From Treponema sp. (GTDB lineage Bacteria > Spirochaetota > Spirochaetia > Treponematales > Treponemataceae), in NCBI GenBank assembly GCA_017450535.1, contig JAFSTK010000088.1, forward strand, positions 1-45,896: a DNA stretch of 45,896 nucleotides, given 5' to 3'. The notes below the pieces were generated by a model, which was given only the letters and a program-made list of their open reading frames with translations, searched no databases and was not told where the DNA came from. The translations under genes were made by a program, and so were the position numbers. Numbering within the stretch: the stretch's first letter is position 1; every line of letters starts with the position of its first letter. Below, one piece after another: positions 31,420 to 39,516 of this stretch.

Positions 31420-31578
31420 AAGGCGCACGGACGCGCCTTGAAAAACCAAGCGAGAAACGAAGGTTTCTCGTTGAACAAAAAATTACAGGATGTAATTTTT
31501 TGTTCGGGGCGTTGCGGGGTGTCCCCGTAGAGAGGGTAGGCGGAAACGAAGTTGCAGCCGAGGGGGAGACTTCCCCCT
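31420..31578. repeat. Chain of five hairpins before cbiK
   Basis: In 160 bases there are five hairpins: AAGGCGC/GCGCCTT (31420-31439), CGAGAAAC/GTTTCTCG with GAAG loop (31451-31470), a perfect 13-bp AACAAAAAATTAC/GTAATTTTTTGTT (31474-31504), CGGGG/CCCCG (31515-31527) and AGGGGGA/TCCCCCT with GACT loop (31561-31578). The last is followed by TT and then the cbiK ribosome binding site. Arms are perfect although the spacers are not conserved. Confidence 0.75.
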
Positions 31579-31599
31579 TTAAAATATAGGAGGTTCAAT

Positions 31600-32421
31600 A
31601 TGAACACATTGCTTACTTTGACGGCAATTATTCTGGTGAGTTTTGGCACGTCTTATGAAGAGTCACGCCAGGCGACAATCGTTGCCGTAGAAAAAGAAGT
31701 GCAGCAGGCATATCCTGATGCATATGTCACATCAGCGTACACAAGTACAATGATTCGCAAAAAGCTTTTGGAACGCGACGGAACAAAAATTTTCTCTGTT
31801 GCAGAAGCATTGGAAGACGCAAAGGCAAAAGGTTACAAGACAGTTTTGCTCCAGCCCACGCACATGATGTACGGTCTGGAATACAACGAGATGAAAGAAC
31901 TTGCCGCTCCCTATGAGAAGCAGTTTGACAAAGTGTTGTACGGCGAGCCGCTCATGGCGACAAAAGACGACATCTCCGTGGTGCTCCGTGCGCTTTCTCG
32001 CGGAAACAAATTGGAAAAGAAACAGGCTCTGGTGCTCATGGGACACGGAACCGAATATTTCAGCAATTTCTTGTATGCCGCAACTGACTATCAGGCAAAA
32101 CTGGAAGGCTATAACAACATTTTTGTTGGCACCGTTGAAGCGTTCCCGACTTGCGAAGATGTGATTAAACTCGTAAAAGCCGCAAAGTTCAAAAAAGTGG
32201 TGCTCTCACCGCTCATGCTTGTGGCTGGCGACCATGCGAACAACGATATGGCAGGCGACGAGGACGACAGCTGGAAGAACCAGTTTGAAAAAGCGGGCTT
32301 CAAAGTGACCACCAACATCAAAGGTCTCGGCGAATATCCGGGAATCCGCTGGCTGTACGTGCAGCATGTTGCAAAAGCACTTGGTGTTGAGCCAAAGAAT
32401 GTCGTTATTGACGCAAAGTAA
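31600..32421 (+). CDS. cbiK: Sirohydrochlorin cobaltochelatase CbiK
   Basis: CbiK inserts cobalt into sirohydrochlorin, the entry to anaerobic cobalamin synthesis. Family text: AIILVSFGTSYEESRQATI (residues about 9-27), LLQPTHMMYGLEYNEM (active-site His), ALVLMGHGTEYFSNF (metal-binding His, about residues 143-157), VGTVEAFPTCEDVI and SPLMLVAGDHANNDMAGD. 273 residues, normal. ATG 31600 has TAGGAGGT at ideal spacing; an in-frame start upstream overlaps a hairpin chain and is rejected. The hydrophobic N-terminus (MNTLLTLTAIILVSFG) is part of the first beta strand rather than a clear signal peptide, though secreted CbiK forms exist. It is controlled with the binding protein by the riboswitch, if the hairpins between them allow read-through. 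Confidence 0.93.
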   Translation: MNTLLTLTAIILVSFGTSYEESRQATIVAVEKEVQQAYPDAYVTSAYTSTMIRKKLLERDGTKIFSVAEALEDAKAKGYKTVLLQPTHMMYGLEYNEMKELAAPYEKQFDKVLYGEPLMATKDDISVVLRALSRGNKLEKKQALVLMGHGTEYFSNFLYAATDYQAKLEGYNNIFVGTVEAFPTCEDVIKLVKAAKFKKVVLSPLMLVAGDHANNDMAGDEDDSWKNQFEKAGFKVTTNIKGLGEYPGIRWLYVQHVAKALGVEPKNVVIDAK

Positions 32422-32427
32422 GGAACA

Positions 32428-32511
32428 TTCGGAACGACTTCCATGTCGTTCCGAAGTTCGACAGAAAACGTTGTTTTCTGTCCTTGTTTTTCAGCGCACC
32501 TCGTGTGCGCT
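32428..32511. repeat. Chain of three hairpins before cbiD
   Basis: Perfect stems: TTCGGAACGAC/GTCGTTCCGAA (11 bp, 32428-32455), GACAGAAAAC/GTTTTCTGTC with GTT loop (32460-32482) and AGCGCAC/GTGCGCT (32493-32511). The last is followed by CCATTTTTT and the cbiD ATG at 32521, so the region could act as a terminator-attenuator. Confidence 0.75.
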
Positions 32512-32520
32512 CCATTTTTT

Positions 32521-33723
32521 ATGGCTGAAGAAATCCTTGCCAATGAACAATATATTCTCTCTGGGACAAAACGGCTGCGGTGCGGATTTACTACAGGTAC
32601 ATGCGCCGCGCTCGCAAGCCGTGCCGCCGTGGAAGCATTGTTGCTCGGCTCCGTTCCAGAGACAGTCTCGCTCCGCACGCCCAAAGGCTGGCTTGTAAAA
32701 ACCGCCGTGATTGCGGATGAAACGCCAGTCTCTTTTTCAAATGGCGGAAAACGATTTCGTTGTGGCGTGCAAAAAGATGCTGGCGATGACCCCGACGTGA
32801 CCGACGGCTGCCAAATTTTTGCTACTGCAGAATTGGTTCCTGCTGAACGGCTTTCCGCGGGCGGTGCTGTTGCTACGGCTTCAGACAATGCCGATGCATC
32901 TGACGTTCGCGTGATGATTGACGGCGGAAAAGGTGTGGGGCGCGTCACCAAGGCAGGCCTTGACCAAAAAATTGGCGAAGCCGCCATAAACCATGTGCCC
33001 CGCCAAATGATTACCGCAGCCGTACAAGATGTGTGCGAAAGCTACGGTTTTTCTGGCACCGTGCGCATAACCATTGATATTCCCCAAGGCGAGGCTCTTG
33101 CCCGTCAGACCTTCAATCCCCAGCTCGGCATAGAAGATGGCATCTCCGTTATCGGAACCAGCGGCGTAGTGGAACCTATGAGCGAACAAGCGTTGACAGA
33201 TGCGCTTGAAACTGAAATCCGTGTGATTGCCGCCTCATACGAAGACAAAACAGACCGCCCGCTGGTAATCACCCCCGGAAACTACGGCAAAGATTTTGTC
33301 GCGCTCCATCCCGAATGGAAAAATCTTCCCGTGCTCCGCTGCGCCAATTTTATCGGAAACGCGATTGACCTTGCCGCCGCCTATGGCTTTACTCATGTCA
33401 TTTTTGTGGGGCATGCGGGTAAATTCGTAAAACTCGCCGGCGGCATCATGAACACCCATTCGCATGTCGCAGACGCCCGCATGGAATTAATCTGCGCTCA
33501 CGCGGCATTATGTGGCGCAGACAAAGACCTCTGCGCAAAAATCATGGATTGTGCCACTGTGGATGCCGCGCTTTCAGTTTTGGACGCATCCAATCTGACC
33601 GAAACGGTGACGCGCTCTCTCATTTCTGCCGCCCGCAAACACGTAGAACGTCGCATAAACGGCGCATATTCGTTTGACCTCATCATGTTCACCAACGAGC
33701 GCGGCGTAATTGCTTCCGCGTGA
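32521..33723 (+). CDS. cbiD: Cobalt-precorrin-5B C1-methyltransferase CbiD
   Basis: CbiD methylates C-1 during anaerobic corrin ring contraction. Diagnostic text includes LRCGFTTGTCAALASRAA (residues about 21-38), VQKDAGDDPDVTDG (about 84-97), GVGRVTKAGL, GISVIGTSGVVEPMSEQAL and CANFIGNAIDLAAAYG with FVGHAGKFVKLAGGIMNTHS. 400 residues, normal. ATG 32521 gives the family N-terminus; an in-frame ATG at 32443 lies within the hairpin chain and adds non-homologous residues. No ribosome binding site precedes 32521 and the last hairpin ends 10 bases before it. Ends one base before the convergent nuclease gene. The remaining cob/cbi genes must be elsewhere. Confidence 0.93.
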   Translation: MAEEILANEQYILSGTKRLRCGFTTGTCAALASRAAVEALLLGSVPETVSLRTPKGWLVKTAVIADETPVSFSNGGKRFRCGVQKDAGDDPDVTDGCQIFATAELVPAERLSAGGAVATASDNADASDVRVMIDGGKGVGRVTKAGLDQKIGEAAINHVPRQMITAAVQDVCESYGFSGTVRITIDIPQGEALARQTFNPQLGIEDGISVIGTSGVVEPMSEQALTDALETEIRVIAASYEDKTDRPLVITPGNYGKDFVALHPEWKNLPVLRCANFIGNAIDLAAAYGFTHVIFVGHAGKFVKLAGGIMNTHSHVADARMELICAHAALCGADKDLCAKIMDCATVDAALSVLDASNLTETVTRSLISAARKHVERRINGAYSFDLIMFTNERGVIASA

Positions 33724-33724
33724 T

Positions 33725-34645
33725 CTACTGGAGACTCTTGATTTCTTCCAGTGGTAGTTGCGTGATCTCGGCTACTTTTTCTGGCGCATCGCCAAAGGAC
33801 AGCATACGTCGGGCAGTATCGATGACAGTTTGTCTTGCAGTTTTATCCGCCATGTCTTTTGCCATGTCTTTTGCCATGTCTTTTGCCATGTCTTTTGCCA
33901 TGTCTTTTGCCATGTCTTTTGCCATGTCTTTTGCCAAACGTTCTGCAATGATGGGTGCTATTTTTTCAGCACGGCGCTGAGCCTCTTCTTTGAGTTCCTG
34001 TTCCCATGTCATGTATGCCTGCCTTGCCTGTGGCGAAAGTTGTGCTTTGTGCACATGGTCGCTCAGGGCTTCGGTGAGTTTGCTACGAACTTGTCCATCA
34101 AGGATGAACTGGAACAGTGCGCGTTCTTCCTCGTCCAGCACCTGCTCCCAGCCGGTGATATTATAAAACATTTTATAGGTTCTGTCATTAAGAAGTAGGC
34201 TCGTGTCTTCATCACATCGGTTCTGGAATGTGTAGAGAGGAAGTCCTTTTCCGAACAGGTCAAACAGGCACAAGAACATGATGTAGTTTGTCTTGAGAGA
34301 TGAATAGTCGGTGCCTGCATTCAGTTCGGTTTCGTCCATAATTCCTTGGTAATAACGGGTTCGTTTGGGCAGATTTTTTGTATCGGCAACTTGGATTTCA
34401 AGGTCGTATACGGTGTCGCTTCCCCGTATATAGACGTCCAGTCTAATGCCATGAGCATTCAATGCAGGCGTGATGGCGTATTCCCCTGTCGGTCGTTCTA
34501 TGTGGTCAATCTCGACGTGCAGAAGGGTTTCAATCAGTCTTTTGCACAGGTCGGGATTGTCGGTCATCACCTTGTAGAACATAAATTTGTTGGAGAAAGG
34601 CACTTCCTCCCAGGGGATGATTTTGTTTTCGTCTTCGCTTTCCAT
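33725..34645 (-). CDS. Rpn-family PD-(D/E)XK nuclease / transposase-like protein
   Basis: A 306-residue protein of the recombination-promoting nuclease (Rpn, PD-(D/E)XK transposase-like) group. The N-terminus has FSNKFMFYKVMTDNPDLCKRLIETLL, then the catalytic core RLDVYIRGSDTVYDLEIQV (about residues 67-85, Asp and ExQ). A later segment GKGLPLYTFQNRCDED is also typical of the family. Near the C-terminus are seven AKDM repeats (12-bp perfect copies at 33849-33932), followed by a short helical tail ending LPLEEIKSLQ. Length in the repeat could change by slippage, in frame. Its stop is one base from the convergent cbiD stop. These proteins can be domesticated or mobile; transposition activity is not shown by anything here. 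Confidence 0.87.
   Translation of the reverse strand: MESEDENKIIPWEEVPFSNKFMFYKVMTDNPDLCKRLIETLLHVEIDHIERPTGEYAITPALNAHGIRLDVYIRGSDTVYDLEIQVADTKNLPKRTRYYQGIMDETELNAGTDYSSLKTNYIMFLCLFDLFGKGLPLYTFQNRCDEDTSLLLNDRTYKMFYNITGWEQVLDEEERALFQFILDGQVRSKLTEALSDHVHKAQLSPQARQAYMTWEQELKEEAQRRAEKIAPIIAERLAKDMAKDMAKDMAKDMAKDMAKDMAKDMADKTARQTVIDTARRMLSFGDAPEKVAEITQLPLEEIKSLQ
33849..33932. repeat. Seven perfect 12-bp tandem repeats in the nuclease gene
   Basis: Seven identical copies of GCCATGTCTTTT on the plus strand, coding AKDM on the minus strand. Unit length is a multiple of three, so copy-number change keeps the frame. Confidence 0.95.
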
Positions 34646-34763
34646 AAACGTACCTCTTGCATTTTATTTGCAGAGCTATATTTTCTTTAATGAACTCTGC
34701 ACAATATATATAGGCTTTAAAAAACAAAAAACTGCAAAAAAAATGGAAAAAAAGTAAAAAAAA

Positions 34764-34792
34764 TTGAATATATTATTTCAATTCATTATAAT
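34764..34792 (+). promoter_or_regulatory. Promoter of valS
   Basis: TTGAAT (34764-34769), 17-base spacer, perfect TATAAT (34787-34792), in an AT-rich region about 45 bases before the ATG. No T-box was seen. The stretch 34646-34763 also holds an inverted repeat GCAGAG/CTCTGC (34670-34675, 34695-34700) near the nuclease start. Confidence 0.75.
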
Positions 34793-34836
34793 AGAAAAAT
34801 CATCTTAATTTATTGAGAAGACATCTGGAGTAAAAT

Positions 34837-37566
34837 ATGAAGGCGATTGAACTGGAAAAGGCATATAATCCGAAAGATTTTGAGGACCGCATTTACGCGG
34901 AGTGGGTAGAGAAGGGCTACTTCCGTCCGCATACTGACTCTGCATCTCCTGTTCACGCGCAGAAAACAAATACGAACATCAAATATACGGTCGTGATTCC
35001 GCCGCCGAACGTAACGGGCGTGCTGCACATGGGTCATGCGCTTAACAACACTTTGCAGGACGTGGTGGTGCGCTATCATCGTATGCGCGGTGACGATACG
35101 CTTTGGGTTCCTGGTACTGACCATGCGGGTATTGCGACACAGAACGTGGTGGAGCGTCAGCTTAAGAAAGAAGGTTTGAGCCGCAAGGACTTGGGACGCG
35201 AAAAGTTTTTGGAGCGCACTTGGAAAGTCAAAGAAGACCACCATTCAATTATCGTAAAGCAGCAGAAAAAACTTGGTAACAGCGTGGACTGGTCACGTGA
35301 GCGTTTTACGATGGACGAAGGTTTGAGCAAAGCCGTGCGCGAAGTGTTTGTCACGCTTTATGAACGCGGACTGATTTACAAAGGTCAGTATCTTGTGAAC
35401 TGGTGTCCGCGCTGTGGCACGGCATTGGCTGACGATGAAGTTGATCACATCGACACAAAGGGCGCAATGTATCATCTGTTCTACGAATACGCTGACGGAA
35501 GCGGAAAAATTGAAGTGGCTACGACGCGCCCGGAAACATTCTTTGGTGATACCGCTGTCGCTGTAAATCCCGATGATGAGCGTTACAAGTCTCTCGTGGG
35601 AAAAATGCTCAAACTCCCGCTCACTGGAAAAGAAATCCCGATTATTGCCGACAGTTACGTTGATAAGGAATTCGGAACGGGTATGGTAAAGATTACGCCC
35701 GCACACGACCCGAACGACTGGGAAGTGGGTAAGCGTCACAATCTTGAAATCATCAATTTGCTGAATCCCGACGGCACGCTGAATGAGAATGTGCCCGAAA
35801 AATACCGCGGCTTAAAGTGCGAGGAAGCGCGCAAACTCGTCATTGAAGATTTGACTGAGGCGGGCTTGTTCAAGTGCGAGGAGCCGATGACTCACTCGGT
35901 TGGTCACTGTTACCGCTGTAAGACCGTGGTGGAGCCGTATCTTTCATTCCAGTGGTTTGTAAAAATGCGCCCGCTCGCCGACAAAGCGTTGAAGGCATGG
36001 AAAGACGGCGAGATTGAATTCTTCCCGCGCAAATGGGAAAACACCTACGCGCACTGGATGGAAAATATTCGTGACTGGTGTATCAGCCGTCAGTTGTGGT
36101 GGGGACATCGTATTCCGGTGTGGTACTGTCAGTCTTGTGGCGAGACAATTGTGAGCCGCACAGACCCAACATGCTGTCCCAAATGTAAGGCGGCGGCAGA
36201 TAAACTTCAGCAGGATCCCGATGTTTTGGACACTTGGTTCTCATCTTGGCTCTGGCCGTTCTCAACGCTGGGCTGGCCGGAAAAGACTGCTGACCTGGAG
36301 ACTTTCTATCCGACAAGCGCACTTGTGACGGCATATGACATCATCTTCTTCTGGGTGAGCCGCATGATTATGGCTGGTCTTGAATTTACCGGAAAAGCAC
36401 CGTTCCACGACATTTACATTCACGGTCTTGTGCGCGACAAGCAGGGGCGCAAAATGTCAAAGTCTCTCGGAAACGGCATTGACCCGCTTGATATTATAGA
36501 ACAATATGGCTCAGACGCATTGAAGTTCACGCTTTCGTTCCTCTGTGCGCAGGGACAGGATATCCTGATTGACAATGAAAGCTTTAAGATGGGAAGCCGT
36601 TTCTGCAACAAAGTGTGGAACGCAAGCCGCTACATTCTGGGCAATCTTGAAGGACGCACGTTGATTCCGGTGGCGGACAGCGATTTGACCGAACTTGACC
36701 GCTGGATTTATGCCGCGATGGATAAGGCTGTGCGCGACGAACGCTCTGCATTGGAAGGCTATCGCTACAACGACGCGGCAAGCACCGTATACGAATTCTT
36801 CTGGAGCTACTTCTGCGACTGGTACGTGGAAGCGACCAAACTTTCTTTCCGCGGAGACGACGAGCATGAAAAAGACCGTGCCGTTTCTGTTCTCTTGAAC
36901 GTGCTGGAAGAATCTTTGCGTATGCTCCATCCGTTCATTCCGTTTGTGACAGAAGAGATTTATGGAAAACTTCCGCTCGCAGAAATCATTGAGAACAGAA
37001 AGAAAGCCGGCGAACAGAAAATCTTGCCGAACAGCGACTATATGGGCAAATTGGTTACCGCACCGTTCCCCGCACCTACAGACGGCCGCGTGAACGAGAC
37101 AGTGACAGGTCGTTTTGCAGTCCTGCAGGATTTGATTCGTGCGGTGCGTGGTCTTCGCAACGAATGTGGCATTGACCCGGCGACCAAACTGCACATTGCG
37201 CTGCAAATTGTTCCAAAAAGCCCGGCTGAAGTCTGTCACGAAAAGACTGATATGATTCAACTTTTGGCGGGTGTCGCAAAAATTGACTTTGTCGATGCAA
37301 AACCGGCGCAGGCAATCGGTGCGGTCGGCACGGGATTTGAAGCGTTTATCTTGATTGATGAGAATATCAACAAAGACCAGCTTTTGGCTCGCTTTAAGAA
37401 AGACGTGGAAAAGGCGACTGCCGAGGCGAAACGTACCGAAGCAAAATTGGGCGGAAGTTTTGCCCAGCACGCACCCGCTGATGTGGTTCAGGCTGAGCGC
37501 GACAAGCTGGCAGAGACAAAACGACGTATTGAAAAGATAACGGAGTACATCAGCGAGTTGGCATAG
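34837..37566 (+). CDS. valS: Valyl-tRNA synthetase
   Basis: Class I synthetase charging tRNA-Val in the cytoplasm. 909 residues, as usual. The HIGH-type motif is PPPNVTGVLHMGHALNNTL (about residues 51-69), the KMSKS loop lies at residue about 539 (GRKMSKSLGNGIDPLD). An editing (CP1) domain contains ATTRPETFFGDTAVAVNPDD, with GTGMVKITPAHDPND. Two Cys pairs (CPRCG; CQSCGE...CCPKC) may bind zinc. The C-terminal about 65 residues form the coiled-coil arm (FKKDVEKATAEAKRTEAKLG). ATG 34837 has CTGGAG upstream. Followed after 54 bases by the HD-domain gene with its own AAGGAGG. Confidence 0.98.
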   Translation: MKAIELEKAYNPKDFEDRIYAEWVEKGYFRPHTDSASPVHAQKTNTNIKYTVVIPPPNVTGVLHMGHALNNTLQDVVVRYHRMRGDDTLWVPGTDHAGIATQNVVERQLKKEGLSRKDLGREKFLERTWKVKEDHHSIIVKQQKKLGNSVDWSRERFTMDEGLSKAVREVFVTLYERGLIYKGQYLVNWCPRCGTALADDEVDHIDTKGAMYHLFYEYADGSGKIEVATTRPETFFGDTAVAVNPDDERYKSLVGKMLKLPLTGKEIPIIADSYVDKEFGTGMVKITPAHDPNDWEVGKRHNLEIINLLNPDGTLNENVPEKYRGLKCEEARKLVIEDLTEAGLFKCEEPMTHSVGHCYRCKTVVEPYLSFQWFVKMRPLADKALKAWKDGEIEFFPRKWENTYAHWMENIRDWCISRQLWWGHRIPVWYCQSCGETIVSRTDPTCCPKCKAAADKLQQDPDVLDTWFSSWLWPFSTLGWPEKTADLETFYPTSALVTAYDIIFFWVSRMIMAGLEFTGKAPFHDIYIHGLVRDKQGRKMSKSLGNGIDPLDIIEQYGSDALKFTLSFLCAQGQDILIDNESFKMGSRFCNKVWNASRYILGNLEGRTLIPVADSDLTELDRWIYAAMDKAVRDERSALEGYRYNDAASTVYEFFWSYFCDWYVEATKLSFRGDDEHEKDRAVSVLLNVLEESLRMLHPFIPFVTEEIYGKLPLAEIIENRKKAGEQKILPNSDYMGKLVTAPFPAPTDGRVNETVTGRFAVLQDLIRAVRGLRNECGIDPATKLHIALQIVPKSPAEVCHEKTDMIQLLAGVAKIDFVDAKPAQAIGAVGTGFEAFILIDENINKDQLLARFKKDVEKATAEAKRTEAKLGGSFAQHAPADVVQAERDKLAETKRRIEKITEYISELA

Positions 37567-37620
37567 CGAGTCTTCGAACAACTGTGTTGCGAGAAAACCC
37601 ACAAATTTAAGGAGGCATGT

Positions 37621-38253
37621 ATGGCGTATAAGTATGAGATGAAAACTGAAAAACCAGATCAGATGGACAAGGAACATATGCAGCAGCTTAAACATATTAT
37701 CCTTGCACCGTACATGCAGCTTTCTACGGGACTTATCGGAAAGAGCCGGCATGCGGGTGGAAATATGTTCCGCCATCAGATTGATACGCTCGGCATCTTG
37801 ATTGACTACGGGTATATTGATGCGGTGTTGTTAAAGGCGTCTCTTGTCCATGATACTGTCGAAGATATTCCGAATTTTGACCGCAACGAGATTATCAATG
37901 CGGACGCTGACGGAAAAGAAGTGCTTGATTTGGTTCTTGAAGTGACTCGCCGTGAAGACGAGACGAAACGAGAATTCTTGCAGCGCATTATCGACACGGG
38001 CAGTCAGAAAGCAAAAATCCTTAAGTGTGCTGACCGCATCAGTAATATGATTAGCCTTGGCTTTGTGACTGACCCCACCTTTATCGAACGTTATTGCGAT
38101 GAGACCGAATACTTTTTGCTCCCCATGGCACTGGAAATTGACTACAACATGTACCATGAGCTGATAAAACTGATTATGACCCGCAGACGCTATCTTGAAG
38201 ACGGCGGTTATTTCTGCGATACCAAAAAGGTCTCCTCCGGCCCGAAGGAGTAG
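37621..38253 (+). CDS. Small HD-domain (p)ppGpp hydrolase-like protein
   Basis: A 210-residue stand-alone HD protein resembling the hydrolase part of RelA/SpoT and MESH1-type small alarmone hydrolases. It has the metal-binding pattern: FRHQIDTLGIL (about residues 50-60), ASLVHDTVEDI (about 74-84), and LKCADRISNMISLGF (about 138-152). No synthetase domain is present. The likely role is to remove (p)ppGpp or a related nucleotide, but the true substrate is unproven. The ATG at 37621 has AAGGAGGCATGT as a strong ribosome binding site. It lies downstream of valS, probably in the same transcript, and is followed after 28 bases by the DUF1232 gene. Placing an alarmone hydrolase next to a tRNA synthetase is suggestive only. 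Confidence 0.82.
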   Translation: MAYKYEMKTEKPDQMDKEHMQQLKHIILAPYMQLSTGLIGKSRHAGGNMFRHQIDTLGILIDYGYIDAVLLKASLVHDTVEDIPNFDRNEIINADADGKEVLDLVLEVTRREDETKREFLQRIIDTGSQKAKILKCADRISNMISLGFVTDPTFIERYCDETEYFLLPMALEIDYNMYHELIKLIMTRRRYLEDGGYFCDTKKVSSGPKE

Positions 38254-38281
38254 AAAGGTTCCGCGCGCGAGGAAATTCGTT

Positions 38282-39370
38282 ATGCCTCACCTGACCGACG
38301 CGCAAAAATCGCGCTTGAAAAAATTATTTGACTCTTTCCAAAAAAAGGAAGCCGGTACGCATGAATTGGAGACCGTCTCTCAAAATGAGGACGCGATAAA
38401 ACACAAAGCGGAAAAAGGCTTCCTTTCAAAATTTACCGACGAGATTTTTAACCTGCTTGATATGGTGAGGGCAGTGGTGCGGCGCGACTACACGGAGATT
38501 TCAAAAAATAATCTTGCGGCTATTGTGTTCACGCTCATTTACGTGCTTTCGCCGCTTGACGTGATTCCCGATGTTGTGCCGGCTGTTGGACTTCTTGATG
38601 ATGCGGCTATGGTTGCCCTCTGTCTGAAACTGGTACGTGACGCTGTGGTCGCATACAAAAAATGGAAGGCGCAAACTGGTGGTGTGCTCCATATAATTGA
38701 AGAAAAAACGCTGGATGCCGTGCAGGAGTTGATTGAACCGAGCGTCCGTTCATTTTGCGTGCAGGCGATTGCGTGGTCATGTGTTGGGCTCGTGTTTTCG
38801 GTGGCAGGCATTGTGGTTCTGTTTGCCAAGCCGTTTCCTGCCGTGATAAACGACGATATCGCGTTTGTGATTTTTGACGTGACCTTGGTGATTACGGTTG
38901 TCCGTCTGATTGTTGCGGCGGTGTGCTACCGAAAAGAAATCGCGCGTTTTTGGAAGAATTGGAAGGCGGCGAGGGGCGAGGCTAATCGCGTGCAAAAGGC
39001 TGTCGGGCGCACGATTCTCATTCCGGTGACAAAGAATTCAGTCGCCCGTTTTACGCTGGAAAAAATCGGCGGCATTACGGTGACAGACGACTGCATCACG
39101 CTGGACGACATCTTTGTGCTAAAAAACAAACTTCCGCTCGGCGAAATCAATGAGCATTTTCCCGATGTGCTCTCGGTCGCAAAATATTATGCGCGCCGTC
39201 TGCGTGTTTTGGTGCTGGTGACGACAACTGTGCTTGCGGTGAGCAGTGTGTTCGTCGGAATTCTTTTGAAGCAGTTTGCCATTGCCGCTGCGAGCGACAC
39301 GACATTTTTGCAACGGCTGTGGGTTCCGTTTTTCCACGTGTGGCAGTATATTCGGGGCTTGGGGCGGTAG
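38282..39370 (+). CDS. DUF1232 (YkvA-like) multi-pass membrane protein
   Basis: A 362-residue protein. The N-terminal 60 residues are charged and cytoplasmic. Then comes the DUF1232 signature FTLIYVLSPLDVIPDVVPAVGLLDD (about residues 84-108, written in part) with SPLDVIPD as its hallmark. Three or four more hydrophobic segments follow: WSCVGLVFSVAGIVVLFA, IAFVIFDVTLVITVVRLIVAAV, and VLVLVTTTVLAVSSVFVGILL near the C-terminus. The function of DUF1232 proteins is not established. ATG 38282 has GCGAGGAAATTC upstream; an in-frame start 87 bases further up overlaps the HD gene and is less likely. Its last codons lie in a repeat module shared with 31.5 kb. Part of the valS-HD transcript by spacing. 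Confidence 0.8.
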   Translation: MPHLTDAQKSRLKKLFDSFQKKEAGTHELETVSQNEDAIKHKAEKGFLSKFTDEIFNLLDMVRAVVRRDYTEISKNNLAAIVFTLIYVLSPLDVIPDVVPAVGLLDDAAMVALCLKLVRDAVVAYKKWKAQTGGVLHIIEEKTLDAVQELIEPSVRSFCVQAIAWSCVGLVFSVAGIVVLFAKPFPAVINDDIAFVIFDVTLVITVVRLIVAAVCYRKEIARFWKNWKAARGEANRVQKAVGRTILIPVTKNSVARFTLEKIGGITVTDDCITLDDIFVLKNKLPLGEINEHFPDVLSVAKYYARRLRVLVLVTTTVLAVSSVFVGILLKQFAIAAASDTTFLQRLWVPFFHVWQYIRGLGR

Positions 39371-39429
39371 CCCCAGGAGAGTGGGGTAGCGACCAACGGA
39401 GTGGGCGCGAGGGGAGAGACTTCTCCCCC
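39352..39429. repeat. Intergenic repeat module B, related to 31.5 kb
   Basis: Starts inside the last codons of the DUF1232 gene (TTCGGGGCTT...) and ends with GGGGAGA-GACT-TCTCCCC (39410-39427). The order of blocks (TTCGGGGC, a CCCC-closed stem, GAGAG, AACG, GAGGGG, GAGACTTC, CCCCCT) matches 31504-31578. This 3' hairpin may terminate the transcript. Confidence 0.55.
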
Positions 39430-39516
39430 TATTGTACAAAAGAGAAAAATTCACTATTCTTTCATAAGAAACTTTTTGTATATTTGCCGTCTGCGGACGG
39501 TTAGAGGAGTTATAGA

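Noticed and set aside
32443..32520. N-terminal extension of CbiD from ATG 32443
   Set aside because: It translates the hairpin chain into residues with no CbiD similarity; the family start is at 32521.
33849..33932. CRISPR-like array
   Set aside because: The copies are contiguous 12-bp units without spacers, inside a coding frame.
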